Shown: positions 53,532 to 64,000 of the stretch, piece by piece | Layout: each line of letters opens with the position of its first letter | Position numbering within the stretch: position 1 is the stretch's first letter | DNA from: Blastocladiella emersonii ATCC 22665 | Taxonomy: Eukaryota > Blastocladiomycota > Blastocladiomycetes > Blastocladiales > Blastocladiaceae | Assembly: GCA_025594325.1 (NCBI GenBank) | Contig: JANHCV010000005.1 | Span: 337,501 to 401,500, forward strand | DNA: 64,000 nucleotides | Direction: 5' to 3' | Position numbers and translations under genes: made by a program | Notes under the pieces: generated by a model | What the model saw: only the letters and a program-made list of their open reading frames with translations | Database searches by the model: none | What the model was told of the DNA's origin: nothing

Positions 53532-55097
53532 TCGAATTTAGTGTCATAACTTTATCGCGCTACGGTCTAATATATACTTTTGCGACGCAGAGCTCGGATA
53601 AATTACCCGAACCGCTGAAAATTGCTTCAAACGGCGCACGAAAATTCTCACATGCTGTCGTGGACCCAGTCATCATGTTCTGTAAAGGAGAGCCAATTCC
53701 AACGGCTGGATCCCGAGAAATCGGCACCGCGAAATTCGACCCTCCAAATATGCACTTAACGATTCGCTCGTCTTTCCACCGTACTTGCCACGGTAAAATT
53801 TCTCAGAGTATCCACGAGTAATATAATGAGTTTTTACGTTGTAACCGTACCATCTTCGAGCCAACACAAAATGTTTAGGCCCATCCCCACGAATTTTGAC
53901 TGCAGTCAAATTCAAGCGTTTACTGACCTTGACTCCCCGAAATTACTCGAGCTGGCCATGAGAGATATCCAAACCATCCGCACCGTAAAGCAATAGCTAA
54001 ACTCAATTCCCCTGCCGTATCGGGCAGAGGAAAGGGTGGTCCCCACATCTACGCGCGAACCATGTTGCCAAGTCCAAACGGCCAATTTCAGACCCACCTC
54101 CTCCGTGACCTCAAAAAGACAACGGGAGTGGTTGGGCCGCTGAAATGAGACGAAGTTGCTGGTTCGAATTTCTAGTTGCCCTGAGCCTTTGCTCCAGGCC
54201 CTGCACGACAGTTTCGTTGAGTTGCGCAGTTCAAGATGCTAAGTGAAGGGCTGCTGCTCCCTTCATAGCCTCACAGCGGACGTCAGAAATTTTGATCACC
54301 AGCGCAATGAAAAAAAAAAAGGTGGATGCTCCTCGTATGCACCGGGCAATTTACTCGTCAATTTACCATATTCCCAACACTCGAATTCATCAGAGTATTC
54401 ACGAGTAAACTAACGAGTTTTCAAGTTCTTCATCGCACCCGTTTCAATCCGAAAGCAAAAATGTCCGGGACATGCCAATACAACTCGACAAGTCAAATTC
54501 AAACTCCAACTAACCCTTACACATCTAAAGAAATAGCTGCCTTGCAGGGAGGGTTTTGCTGAGCAATTCTCACCAAGCCTGCAAAATTTCTATTTATCTT
54601 TGCGCCGTCAGGGATACGAAAAAGAGTGGTCCTACAATTACGCGCGAATCCTACAACCGCGTCCCAAAGTGTCAATTTTGCCCACGGCTTGGAAACCACG
54701 AAAAAACCCACCACTGTTTAGTCGTCGACACAGCATGAGAGAGCGAGGACTCAACATTTCGTGTTGTTTAACGTATTGCTCCGAATTTTCAAAGCCAAAT
54801 TTACTCAGCGCAGTAGCCCAGCAAGCTAAGTTGAGGGTGTCCTCTCCGCTCACTAGTTAGTTGCCTCTTAAATGTGCCCGAGTACCTCAATTCTGATTGC
54901 CTGTACATACCAAAATGAGGATGGTAAAATAGTGAGTTGCTTGGGAACTCGGCGATCATGATTTATTCAGGTATTTTGATGAGGGGCAGTCAGCGATCAT
55001 GATTTATGCATGTCAATGTCATGGTCCGCACGCAAATTGCAGCGCCAAATTCAAAACGCGTGTCTCGCTGGATCCCGTGCAAGCTCACGGTTCCCAC
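53532..55097. repeat. AT-richer DNA with a divergent ~590-bp tandem duplication
   Basis: No gene is seen. Landmarks around 53795-54080 recur in order at about 54385-54660: 'tcagagtatycacgagta', 'aaagmaatagctr', 'gagtggtcc' and 'acgcgcga'. The two units are clearly related but diverged, consistent with an old tandem duplication of non-coding or decayed DNA. Base composition is markedly more AT-rich than the gene core. Confidence 0.45.
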
Positions 55098-58000
55098 CAT
55101 CGGAAATCGCGGATCACAAATTGTGCGGCCAGCTGCAAATTTGCACTCAATTCTTGGGCCGGGTCGGGCGAGGGTCGAAATCGCAAACAAAGATTTCCGG
55201 TCAATGCAATACCTGAGTGTGATGGGGGAGGTCAGGGGGATTTTTCGCTGGTGGTCGCGGTGGTCAGAGTTGCCCTTGGAGAAAGTTGGACTCTTCACCA
55301 CAACGGCTCAGTCGATTGCGCTGTTCTTGACGGTGATGAACTGATCGTGGTGGGAGCTACAAAAGAGCTAATTAAGCTTTGGGGTGGTTGGAAGCCGGGT
55401 GTCGAGAAAAAAATGGCGATCGGATTCTCAACGCTAACACACCGCCGGGGTTGATTCGAGAAGCTAACCTCGAAAGTCGTTCCTGCGCAACGGAGTGAAG
55501 GATGTGACTCGCGGAAATATACACAGCGCTCAGAGGAGCACGGAAACGATAGACACTGTTTGAATTCATGGGGTCGCGAATCGAGTACATCATCCAATCC
55601 AGAGGGTAAACAGGCTTTCTCCTGGCGGCAAACTGGTCAACTACCTCTACCTCGGTAGATAAACTTGGTTTCCTGGCTGGGATTGCAGTTTACAGAGGGC
55701 GAAACGTGTGTTCGCCTGAAGGGGTTTGCGGTACGCATGCTGTTGCGGATTGCGCTTGCGGATCGAGCTTTTTAGATGGACGCCTACCGGCGCGGCAAGC
55801 CAAGCGGCCAAGAAGAGTTCGGAGTTCTCCAACATCTGTCTGAACGTGATCGCATGCTGGTTTAACTCGTACTAGTTGACGAGAGCGAGCGAGTGAAGGA
55901 CCGCTTCCGCTAGCACGAATGGACAACAATTGCCAGCCTCGAGTAAAGCTGGTGAGCCCTGGTACTTAGCTTGCTCACAAGTCAGCGCTTCTGCGAGAGC
56001 GCGCGGGACGGTCGCTCAACCAGTGAAGCACGTCCACGGCGCTGAACCGGCACGTTGCAAATCTTTCCAGACTTGAATGAGGTGCATGCGATCCAGTTGG
56101 TGCGATTGAGCGCCTGGAACGCATCAAAGGCCACTTCAGAGAGTTGCGAATGGTGCTATCCCTTTGCTTGAACACAGGGTTGCGGAACGGCCATGCTCAA
56201 GCTGCCTCTGACGCTGGTAGAACATGTAACACCGCGTGATCGAGCTTCACTATCTGCCACGCGACGCTTTTAGAGTTGAAACGCGAAGTGAACGTTTCCA
56301 GCTTCATGGTAGAGTCATGGATCAGTAGGCGACATTCTGTTCGTCACTCAAGGGCGGGTCTCCGACTTGGCGAGCGGCCCTATCAACTAGCTGAAGCTGC
56401 CGGCGGTCAAATCAAACGCGGACATGACTTCTGATGCGCTGGGAGCGACAGGCGCGGCTCGTCAGCGGCTGGCGATGCATGTGTTACGGGTTCGGCGCGG
56501 CGCTCGAATCGCGCAAGAAGACATAAACTAAGCGCAATTTGAGAGAAGTCCATGGGTTTAAGACATTACATCAAGTGTTATCTGCAGCATACGTAAAATA
56601 TGCCCGGAAGGTGGAGGGAGCAACTGAGTGAGCTGTGGCAGGCGTGTGAACTCCACCGTCCGACGCCACCGCAGGGTCACGTTGGCCGCGTCCGTTCACG
56701 CTTGGCATGCGAGCTCGTTCAGGCGCAAGATTCCCTCAAAACGCGATGAATGCCCTTTGCGGCTCGCTTGAGAACCTCGCGTGAGCTGCGGTGCGATCCG
56801 GCCGCTGCGATGTGCTTGGTACTCGCTCTCACACAGCAGAGTTCGGCCACATCAGCAATATTCGCCTGTCGTCGCGCGGGCAAGAGAGCCGAAGGCATGA
56901 GCTCGCTCTTGGTCTGTCCGTACGACTGTGACACGGTTATCAGACCCGGCTCGCTTCTTGGCCCCTGTTTACGAAGGAAACGGTGGGCGCTCGCTGTGGA
57001 CACGAATGCGCGGAATGGAACGGCGAGGTGCGACCCCAGGAACTGTCATGACAAGGGTCTCGTCGCTTCCAAAGCCTAACCAACATCTAAGCTTTCATCG
57101 ACTCGAGAACAAAGGGGGTAACCGCGCGGCCGCGTCACGACCCGGAACGCGCCGTGCCCTGCCAGTTCCTCCCTCCTCCCTCCTCCCTCCTCCCCTCGCA
57201 GTCCTGCTTTCAAGTGCAGCTAGTCGTTTTCTTTTTTTTTTTTTAACCGCGCGTTTCAAGGCTAGCGAAACTGAGCGAGAGTCGTGGCACGGCGGGTTGC
57301 GAGACGGGCTGCGAGACGCGTCGCGAAAACACGTGTGCGGTCACGCGCACGTGACACAGCTTGGCGTGGACTTTGCCGCGAGCGCGCGTCGGGCGGCCGA
57401 GTGACTCTTTCGCCGCGCCGCGGTCGGTCCACGCTCCCTTGCTCATCACCACTCGCTGCAATGTATCACCCGTCCGCCAACGAAGCACACTACGATCTCG
57501 ACGCACGGCAACCACGCGGCGACCGTCAACAGGTACGCGTCGCGTCCCGCTGCCGCGCCCGCCGCCGCGCGCTTGGCTCCCATCGCGCCGACCGTCGTGT
57601 TGCGCTCCCGTGGCGGTGCGCCCGGTGTGGTGCCCTTCACACTCAGCTCTGGCGCGTCGACGACGCGCTGTGAGACCAGCGGTGTCGTCGCTGCCGCGCG
57701 TGCGCACCGTCGTACGCGGGCTCCGCCGCGCTCGTTCCTCGGGCGCAGCACGGCGCAGCGCAAGGGGACCCCACCGGGCTACCAGCCGCGTGCGCGCTCG
57801 TCAAAGGTGCTGACACCTGTGCGGTGCCCATGTAGCCGCCGGCGCGCGTCTGCCACCAGGGACTCGACATTTGCTGACACATGGACCTGGGACCATTAAG
57901 TCAGCCTCGCTCGCGACGGTACGCCGTCTCCGCCACACCACCACCGCGTGTCTCATGCACTCACGCTGCACGCTCGCGCCAGTAGCGCCGACAGGCTCGC

Positions 58001-58578
58001 TCAAGCGGTTCGGCCGCGCCCACCACGTGGGCCAAGTCCCAGTCGCAGGTACGCTTGACTCTTCTCGTGGCTGCGCAAGAGTTGGTGCGCGACTGACATG
58101 CTCGCTCACATTGCTCCTCGTAGCCCCTCGTGATCCACTGGTCTCTCGCTGCACCATCGAACCGCCACCTCTCGACGGATCAACAACTGATGCGCAGCAT
58201 CCGCAAGCTGTAGGTTGCCGATTCCTAAGACGACTCGGTACGCCCTCGTCACACGCCGCTCGAGGCGCAGCGCGACTCACATGAGCTCTCGGACCTTTGT
58301 TGCTTGTAGCAGCGATCTCTGACCACCATCTCGCCCGGCCGGTTTCTGTACTCGGCATCGTGCCGCGAGCTGACCGCGGATCGCGTCAAGCACGAGGCGC
58401 GTGCTGTCCGGTCGGTCACGGGCGGCGAACCGGAGACGGCGTCCGCGGTCCGCTCCGGTACCTGCTTGTCGTGCATCGTCGTCGCGCATGGGCGTTGATT
58501 CCGACTCGCATGCCGCGCGACCCGCGGCGGTGGCGACCTGACCTGTATCTGAGATCTCCCTGTACGCAATACACTCGC
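55098..58578 (+). repeat. Long repeat, copy B (direct copy of 289-3769)
   Basis: Near-identical to copy A, with one substitution noticed (55524) and a shorter T run at about 57233-57244. After 58578 it continues for 339 bp that copy A lacks but inverted copy C has. Copy A may thus be truncated at its right end, or B and C extended. Confidence 0.93.
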
Positions 58579-58917
58579 ACATTTGCTCCAAAGGCAGGAA
58601 ATAGACATCCCTGACTACTTGTCTCCTGCCTTTTTCTGTCGGCATCACCACCAGGTTGTAGGCCATACCAGGCCAGCCGCCAGCTCCTATTGGCAACATA
58701 TGTCAGATTGCGCATAGAATTAACCCATAGACGACAATGGCACACTGGTGTCCCTCACCCCACCCCCTCATATCTCCACCACTTTTTACTCTACACTCTC
58801 GAAACTTTGCTCAGCAAAATTGTAGCTATCGATACTGTCAGGGCCCGAGATTTTTAGCGTGGCGCACCGCCTAACGGCTGAGCTGGGAGGCGCCGCCAAA
58901 GTTATGAACTTCGCGCG
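57582..58917 (+). repeat. Left arm of a large inverted repeat
   Basis: Every position x in this arm pairs with 121582-x in 62665-64000. The arm ends sharply at 'gaacttcgcgcg' (58917). It is at least 1,336 bp because the right arm runs off the window. It overlaps the last kilobase of repeat copy B plus the 339-bp extension (58579-58917). Confidence 0.93.
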
Positions 58918-59399
58918 AGCGCCCGCCCTGACAACACCTTTGCATGGATCTGGTTCAAAATTCTTTTGAACGTACTATGCATAGGTTGCTACCACTTTGC
59001 GGAGTTAGAAGATGTGGAGTTGAAAATTGAGGGCGTGGGAGTCGTGGGACGCTCGGGTCCACGCGTTTTGGAGCCAAGATCGCCCCGTTCTCCATCCAGG
59101 TGCGAGAAATCGCGACGCAGCCGGCACCCACGTGTGCGCCTCGTTGCTCCCTATCGGATAAGCTTGAGACCAAGTTTGTGGCTTGCGGGGGGAGCGAGAA
59201 AACCGCCGAAAACCCGATCGGACCCGCTGAAATCGGGGTTGGACAGCCGTGTCCCTAGCCGTCCCCGCCCCGCCACCCAGCCCGCCGTCCGCCGAGCGGC
59301 CTCGCCGCCATCTCCCCCTCCACTTCCTCACCCTTCCTGCAAAGAAAGACCCTAACCACCATCAACAACATATCATGTTATCAACAAGACGGCTCACGC
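58918..59399. other. Spacer of the inverted repeat, left flank
   Basis: About 480 bp between the inner end of the left arm and the putative gene. A pyrimidine-rich run at 59310-59340 may be a leader or promoter of the gene that follows. No gene or RNA seen. Confidence 0.4.
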
Positions 59400-59412
59400 C
59401 GAGCTGGGGCCT

Positions 59413-60459
59413 GTGAGCACGCGCTCGCGTGGGACCCGCTGTCGTCCCACCTCTCTCCTCCTCGCGTCCCCGCGACACCGTCGCCAATCGCCTCGCCCCC
59501 GAACACGCCATCGGACCCGCCACCTGCGCCGGGCAAGTGTCGCTGCGTCGACTCGCATGCACCTTCGTCGTCCGCGGCCGCGGCTCTCGCCGCCCAACCT
59601 GCTCCTGCTCGCCCCGTCTCGCTGTCGGACTCTGACCCCCGATTGCGACGACGAGGAGAGTTCTGGCAGCAACGACGACGAACAAGAGTCCAAGGCCGCC
59701 GACCTCGAGGCCCGCAGGGCGCACCGGGCCACCGCGGCGCGTGCGCGGTCTCGACCGCCTGACGCAGCCGTTGCTGATGAAGGTCTCAGTGCTAGCGCCG
59801 CCGGCGCACCCTTCTCGCAGAACGGGGCGGCGGGTTTCGACGACGGCGACGTCCGCAACATGGCCAACTTGCCTGGTTCAGACGGCAAAGAAGAATACGG
59901 TGCGTCAGTTCACTACACTGGGCCCGCGCGACATGCACTGACGCTAGCTGACTGACACAGGGCCCACTTTGTCGGCCGAAACGCGCGACAAAGGCCGGCA
60001 AGACACCGATCGAGAGAAGGACCCAGGCGGTGGCGTGTGCAAGCTCACGTTCGAGGTCGGCGACGGCGTCCTCAGCTGGACCATCATCGACTTCTTGATC
60101 CAGAAGTGCTGGTAGACAAGACCAGCGACCTCGGCTTCACCGACCGCCTCATCAAGCCGGTGCTCTCGACGGTACGCCAAGGCGACGGCCCGCGCATAAG
60201 AACATGCGCTCCCCGCCCCCAAGGTCGCTGTCGCTCGCCGTATGTGGGCGAGACGCCGCTCCCCACGGCCACGCCCGCCGAGAACTCCGACTCGATCAAG
60301 CCGTCCGTGGTCTTCCTCACGATCATCAGCTACAAGGGTCACGACGGCGACTCGTCCCCGCAGATCATGTGCAAGGAGACGACGAATCGATACGCTTTGT
60401 CCCGCCACACCGGTCCCAAGGAAATCTTCATGTCAGTCGATGATCGTGAGATGTTGTAG
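59413..60459 (+). CDS. Putative multi-exon gene of unknown function inside the inverted repeat
   Basis: The first part (from about 59413) encodes an Arg/Pro-rich start and a D/E/S-rich block ('DCDDEESSGSNDDEQESK'). A 61-70-nt intron (GTGCGT near 59899, CTGACACAG ending at 59960) joins in frame to a block reading 'GVCKLTFEVGDGVLSWTIID', which ends in TAG at 60114-60116. A further block from 60120 ('SDLGFTDRLIKPVLSTV' and, after a second intron-like gap, 'SDSIKPSVVFLTIISYKG') continues to a stop at 60457. TAG at 60116 may be an acceptor. The overall exon chain is not settled and no family is recognised. Confidence 0.4.
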
Positions 60460-60880
60460 TGGATTGCGGACGGCGCAATGAATGTTATTGGGCATCCACA
60501 TTTTTGGTGGGGAGGGAGGAACAGCGGCGAGCGACAGCGAGGTGAAAAATAATCGGGGCGAGGCTTAGGTGAGTTTTGTGCGGTGCGGCGGCGCCTGTTT
60601 CAAAAAGCTAAGTCCAGGGACGCTGGTGTGCCAAACCCCGGTCGGCTATGGGTTAACCCGTCCTGGGCAGGCTTGAGTTAGTCTGCCCATAGCAGTCAAT
60701 TATTTGATGCGCTCTTCTTACCTTTGTCAGAGATTACGTGTTGGAATGACAGTACATTAGATACACAAAGCACGGACCGAATCGGTTATTGCTCCCAGCA
60801 GCTTCCTCTCCAGGGCAGTGCGAGTCGCGAGTTTGAGGCTCAAGTTGAATCGTCAAACTTTTCTTGGCGGGAGCCGGCGC
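60460..60880. other. Intergenic between two spacer genes, no feature seen
   Basis: The 421 bp are the 3' regions of two convergent genes. They are AT-richer than the genes and contain no obvious repeat or RNA. Confidence 0.45.
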
Positions 60881-62203
60881 TCAACTTGCCGCCAACGCGG
60901 CCCGAATCGCTTTCCTTTGATCGCTATAAAGCATATTAGAATTGAGCCACCACTCCACAGTTTCCGTGTGACCAAGTCGGGCGGCTTCAATAACATGCTC
61001 GAACTCAAAGTCTGTGAAGCAGGTCAGCGGGCGCACAAAGTAGTTTTCGCCCCGCTTCCTTTGGTCTCGCAGCCAATACAAGCAGCGAATAGCTTGCGCT
61101 TTGGTCGCAACATGCAGCAGTCGAACAGAGCGGCGCGCAAGAGTGTGAAATGGGCGAATGACAGGTTCGTGTGCATATTCGCCGTTGGCCAAGTAGCGAA
61201 ATGCATCAGGTGGTCCGACCATCCACTCAAGCACATGGGACTGGTCGCGCTTGATCGCTCCGAGTACAACCTTGGTCCAACTTGGGGTTTCGTGAGCCCA
61301 TCCATTGCCAACATCTTCGCCAAATTCGGGAAATGCAAGGGGGAGATGATCAAGAACATTTGCAAAGCCACGCTCAATGGCGCGCTCAGCAAGACCAATA
61401 AGCTTTCTGCGTCGGTATTCATTTGAAGCTTCAAGCTCAGCATCTGTTGGCATGCTGTCGTCGCTATCGTAATCTGCGACATTCGTGACTTTGGTGGAAC
61501 GCTGTACAAACCTGGGCGCGGCGCGATGGTAGCTGACGATCCAAGTGAGGGCAAGGCCTTGGTTGTGATTGAACGCAACGTCAAAGGCGCGGTCAGAGTC
61601 AATGTGAAGGCCCGCCATTTGCCACCAGCGCAGCACGTCCAACTGGCCCGAAGCAGCGGCCGAGTCTACTGCGTCATGAGCAAAGCTGGCGGCACAAACA
61701 TCGCCTGCAGCATTGCGCCACACGTTGAGAAGTTTGAGGTCGCTGGACGATGAAGCGAGCTTGATGTAGAAGGCGCACTCGTCCGTGTTTTCTGGGGCCG
61801 GGAGCGACTTAAATAAGTTAAGCACTTTGGCACGTAGCTTCGTGTGCAGCGGACGCAACGCAGCAGACCGAAAGCGCCAAGCGAGCGGGTCACACGAAAG
61901 AAAGCGAAGCGTGTTTGACAAAGGACCGGGGAGAGCGTGGATCAGGTGCATAGCTTGGTCGGGCAGGGAGCCGTTCCCCTCCAAGCGGTCATCAAGCGCG
62001 AGCATAATAATCGTCTGCACAATTTCGATAGGCAAGCGCGGCGGGGGCTTCTGGGTCCGTTGCATATAGTCTTCATCATTTTGCTTCATGGTGGCCAGGG
62101 TTGTTACATTCGCAACGGGAGCGGCGGGAGGCGGCGGGCGTCCGTTTCGGAGCGCCGCCCAAACAAGCCTCGCTCGCCTTCCAGAGCCGAGATCCCGTGA
62201 CAT
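60881..62203 (-). CDS. Ankyrin-type repeat protein, F-box-like N-terminus
   Basis: A single exon encodes 440 residues from the ATG at 62203 (later in-frame ATGs exist). After ~50 residues, 'PPPRLPIEIVQTIIMLALDD' has the look of an F-box start. The rest contains degenerate ankyrin-like units: 'DSAAASGQLDVLRWWQMAGL', 'FNHNQGLALTWIVSY', 'GAIKRDQSHVLEWMV' and 'EAARLGHTETVEWWLNSNM'. Tryptophans recur at the same place in each unit. No disabling mutation is visible. Expanded families of such proteins are common in some early-diverging fungi, where they may be substrate adaptors for ubiquitin ligases. That role is inferred only. It sits inside the large inverted repeat, so it may be duplicated or mobile with it. 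Confidence 0.75.
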   Translation of the reverse strand: MSRDLGSGRRARLVWAALRNGRPPPPAAPVANVTTLATMKQNDEDYMQRTQKPPPRLPIEIVQTIIMLALDDRLEGNGSLPDQAMHLIHALPGPLSNTLRFLSCDPLAWRFRSAALRPLHTKLRAKVLNLFKSLPAPENTDECAFYIKLASSSSDLKLLNVWRNAAGDVCAASFAHDAVDSAAASGQLDVLRWWQMAGLHIDSDRAFDVAFNHNQGLALTWIVSYHRAAPRFVQRSTKVTNVADYDSDDSMPTDAELEASNEYRRRKLIGLAERAIERGFANVLDHLPLAFPEFGEDVGNGWAHETPSWTKVVLGAIKRDQSHVLEWMVGPPDAFRYLANGEYAHEPVIRPFHTLARRSVRLLHVATKAQAIRCLYWLRDQRKRGENYFVRPLTCFTDFEFEHVIEAARLGHTETVEWWLNSNMLYSDQRKAIRAALAAS

Positions 62204-62261
62204 GGTGTGATAGAAAACGCGTCTCGCGTCGGGCGCGAGACACTTTGCTTATGGGTCAGAA

Positions 62262-62345
62262 CCATATTATACTTGAGGCACCTAGACGCTTCGCGTCTGG
62301 TTTTCAATCGAGGGCTAAAGCCCGCGCCACGTTGGGCGCTTGCGC
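62262..62345 (+). repeat. Short interspersed repeat, copy 3 (partial)
   Basis: The segment containing 'tggttttcaatcgagggc' and 'gcgccacgttgggcgcttg' is the reverse complement of 46990-47085. Shorter fragments of the same unit occur at 41308-41345 and 41996-42010. Confidence 0.75.
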
Positions 62346-62366
62346 CGTTTCGCGCGTGGCAGTACA

Positions 62367-62486
62367 GCGCGTCGCAGCTTCGCGCGTTGCAGCTTTGTGC
62401 GTCGCAGCTTTGCGCGTCGCAGCTTTGCGCGTCGCAGCTTTGCGCGTCGCAGCTTTGCGCGTCGCAGCTTTGCGCGTCGCAGCTTT
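62367..62486. repeat. 15-bp minisatellite, eight units
   Basis: Eight head-to-tail copies of gcgcgtcgcagcttt occupy 120 bp. Units 1-3 each carry one change, and units 4-8 are identical. A partial ninth follows. Being a multiple of three, it stays open in all but biased frames and gives spurious repetitive peptides on both strands. It adjoins copy 3 of the short interspersed repeat. Confidence 0.95.
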
Positions 62487-62664
62487 GCGCGTCGAGTGGT
62501 GCGTCCACGATGGCGGTCACGGTGCTTCATGTGTTTTGGGTTGAGAAGGCGCTCGGCGAGCGATCCGGTGACGCTGGTGCGGAGCCCGCCCCCGATCTAG
62601 CCCTTGTCGACCGCCGCGAGGGCGTTTACGATGCGGATGTCTTCCAGTGCCGCGGAGACGATTG

Positions 62665-64000
62665 CGCGCGAAGTTCATAACTTTGGCGGCGCCTCCCAGC
62701 TCAGCCGTTAGGCGGTGCGCCACGCTAAAAATCTCGGGCCCTGACAGTATCGATAGCTACAATTTTGCTGAGCAAAGTTTCGAGAGTGTAGAGTAAAAAG
62801 TGGTGGAGATATGAGGGGGTGGGGTGAGGGACACCAGTGTGCCATTGTCGTCTATGGGTTAATTCTATGCGCAATCTGACATATGTTGCCAATAGGAGCT
62901 GGCGGCTGGCCTGGTATGGCCTACAACCTGGTGGTGATGCCGACAGAAAAAGGCAGGAGACAAGTAGTCAGGGATGTCTATTTCCTGCCTTTGGAGCAAA
63001 TGTGCGAGTGTATTGCGTACAGGGAGATCTCAGATACAGGTCAGGTCGCCACCGCCGCGGGTCGCGCGGCATGCGAGTCGGAATCAACGCCCATGCGCGA
63101 CGACGATGCACGACAAGCAGGTACCGGAGCGGACCGCGGACGCCGTCTCCGGTTCGCCGCCCGTGACCGACCGGACAGCACGCGCCTCGTGCTTGACGCG
63201 ATCCGCGGTCAGCTCGCGGCACGATGCCGAGTACAGAAACCGGCCGGGCGAGATGGTGGTCAGAGATCGCTGCTACAAGCAACAAAGGTCCGAGAGCTCA
63301 TGTGAGTCGCGCTGCGCCTCGAGCGGCGTGTGACGAGGGCGTACCGAGTCGTCTTAGGAATCGGCAACCTACAGCTTGCGGATGCTGCGCATCAGTTGTT
63401 GATCCGTCGAGAGGTGGCGGTTCGATGGTGCAGCGAGAGACCAGTGGATCACGAGGGGCTACGAGGAGCAATGTGAGCGAGCATGTCAGTCGCGCACCAA
63501 CTCTTGCGCAGCCACGAGAAGAGTCAAGCGTACCTGCGACTGGGACTTGGCCCACGTGGTGGGCGCGGCCGAACCGCTTGAGCGAGCCTGTCGGCGCTAC
63601 TGGCGCGAGCGTGCAGCGTGAGTGCATGAGACACGCGGTGGTGGTGTGGCGGAGACGGCGTACCGTCGCGAGCGAGGCTGACTTAATGGTCCCAGGTCCA
63701 TGTGTCAGCAAATGTCGAGTCCCTGGTGGCAGACGCGCGCCGGCGGCTACATGGGCACCGCACAGGTGTCAGCACCTTTGACGAGCGCGCACGCGGCTGG
63801 TAGCCCGGTGGGGTCCCCTTGCGCTGCGCCGTGCTGCGCCCGAGGAACGAGCGCGGCGGAGCCCGCGTACGACGGTGCGCACGCGCGGCAGCGACGACAC
63901 CGCTGGTCTCACAGCGCGTCGTCGACGCGCCAGAGCTGAGTGTGAAGGGCACCACACCGGGCGCACCGCCACGGGAGCGCAACACGACGGTCGGCGCGAT
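62665..64000 (-). repeat. Right arm of the inverted repeat / long repeat copy C (runs off the window)
   Basis: Reverse complement of 57582-58917, with no difference seen in the portions I compared. Positions 63004-64000 correspond to the long-repeat family shared with copies A and B. The outer end lies beyond the window, so the full arm may be ~3.8 kb. Confidence 0.93.

Noticed and set aside
62367-62486. Possible CRISPR-like array
   Set aside because: Units are 15 bp, directly abutting, with no spacers, in a eukaryotic context.
62315-62530. Repetitive Arg-Ala-Lys-Leu-Arg peptide suggesting an antimicrobial or pentapeptide-repeat protein
   Set aside because: It is simply the translation of the 15-bp minisatellite, whose unit length keeps frames open. 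No promoter or conserved flank is evident.

Overview
The window reads as nuclear DNA of a GC-rich, gene-dense fungus, most likely an early-diverging lineage (Blastocladiomycota is my best guess). The evidence is eukaryotic: many genes are split by short introns (about 58-82 nt, 5' ends GTACG/GTATG/GTGCG/GTGAG, 3' ends mostly TAG, branch points like CTGAC or CTAAC), and there is a type II tRNA with internal pol III promoter boxes. The lineage hint is gene content. A UFM1 E3 ligase (UFL1) and a delta-24 sterol reductase (DHCR24) are typical of animals and plants and unusual in Dikarya, while Gcn4-like bZIP, PEX11, RAV2/Rogdi and TPA1 homologues fit a fungus. The lineage is inference.

Layout. 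(1) 1-3769 is repetitive DNA: a short interspersed repeat followed by copy A of a 3.48-kb repeat. (2) 4393-40997 is the gene core. In order it holds an LRR protein (-), a small membrane ORF (+), symplekin (-), TPA1/OGFOD1-type dioxygenase (-), two unknown small proteins, an RRM/SR-type RNA-binding protein (-), a mitochondrial-type ABC half transporter (+), DNA primase small subunit (-), a gene-poor stretch with a possible membrane-protein gene, PEX11 (+), RAV2/Rogdi (-), an HNH protein (+), pyruvate dehydrogenase E2 (-), a Gcn4-like bZIP (-), an unknown protein (+), UFL1 (-), a secreted LPMO-like protein (+), DHCR24 (-) and an EboF-like phosphodiesterase (+). Genes are arranged as divergent pairs sharing promoters and convergent pairs with very short gaps. 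They are mostly housekeeping functions and do not form one pathway.

(3) 41-49.8 kb has no intact gene that I can defend. It holds decayed coding pieces, including an RNase H-like remnant of a non-LTR retroelement, and degenerate tandem repeats. (4) 49848-53531 is the most striking locus: a tRNA-Ser gene with an odd ACT anticodon, and directly at its 5' end a 3.6-kb insertion carrying a Gag/ORF1-like gene (RRM-like region, CCHC knuckle, coiled coil) bounded by a perfect 17-bp direct repeat made of the first bases of the tRNA gene. (5) 55098-64000 holds copy B of the 3.48-kb repeat and an inverted copy C. B and C form a large inverted repeat (at least 1.34-kb arms) around a 3.75-kb spacer with an ankyrin-type protein gene and a second, poorly defined gene.

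Exon boundaries were derived by hand from splice motifs and reading-frame continuity. For the genes marked high confidence the summed exon lengths are multiples of three. No database search was possible.
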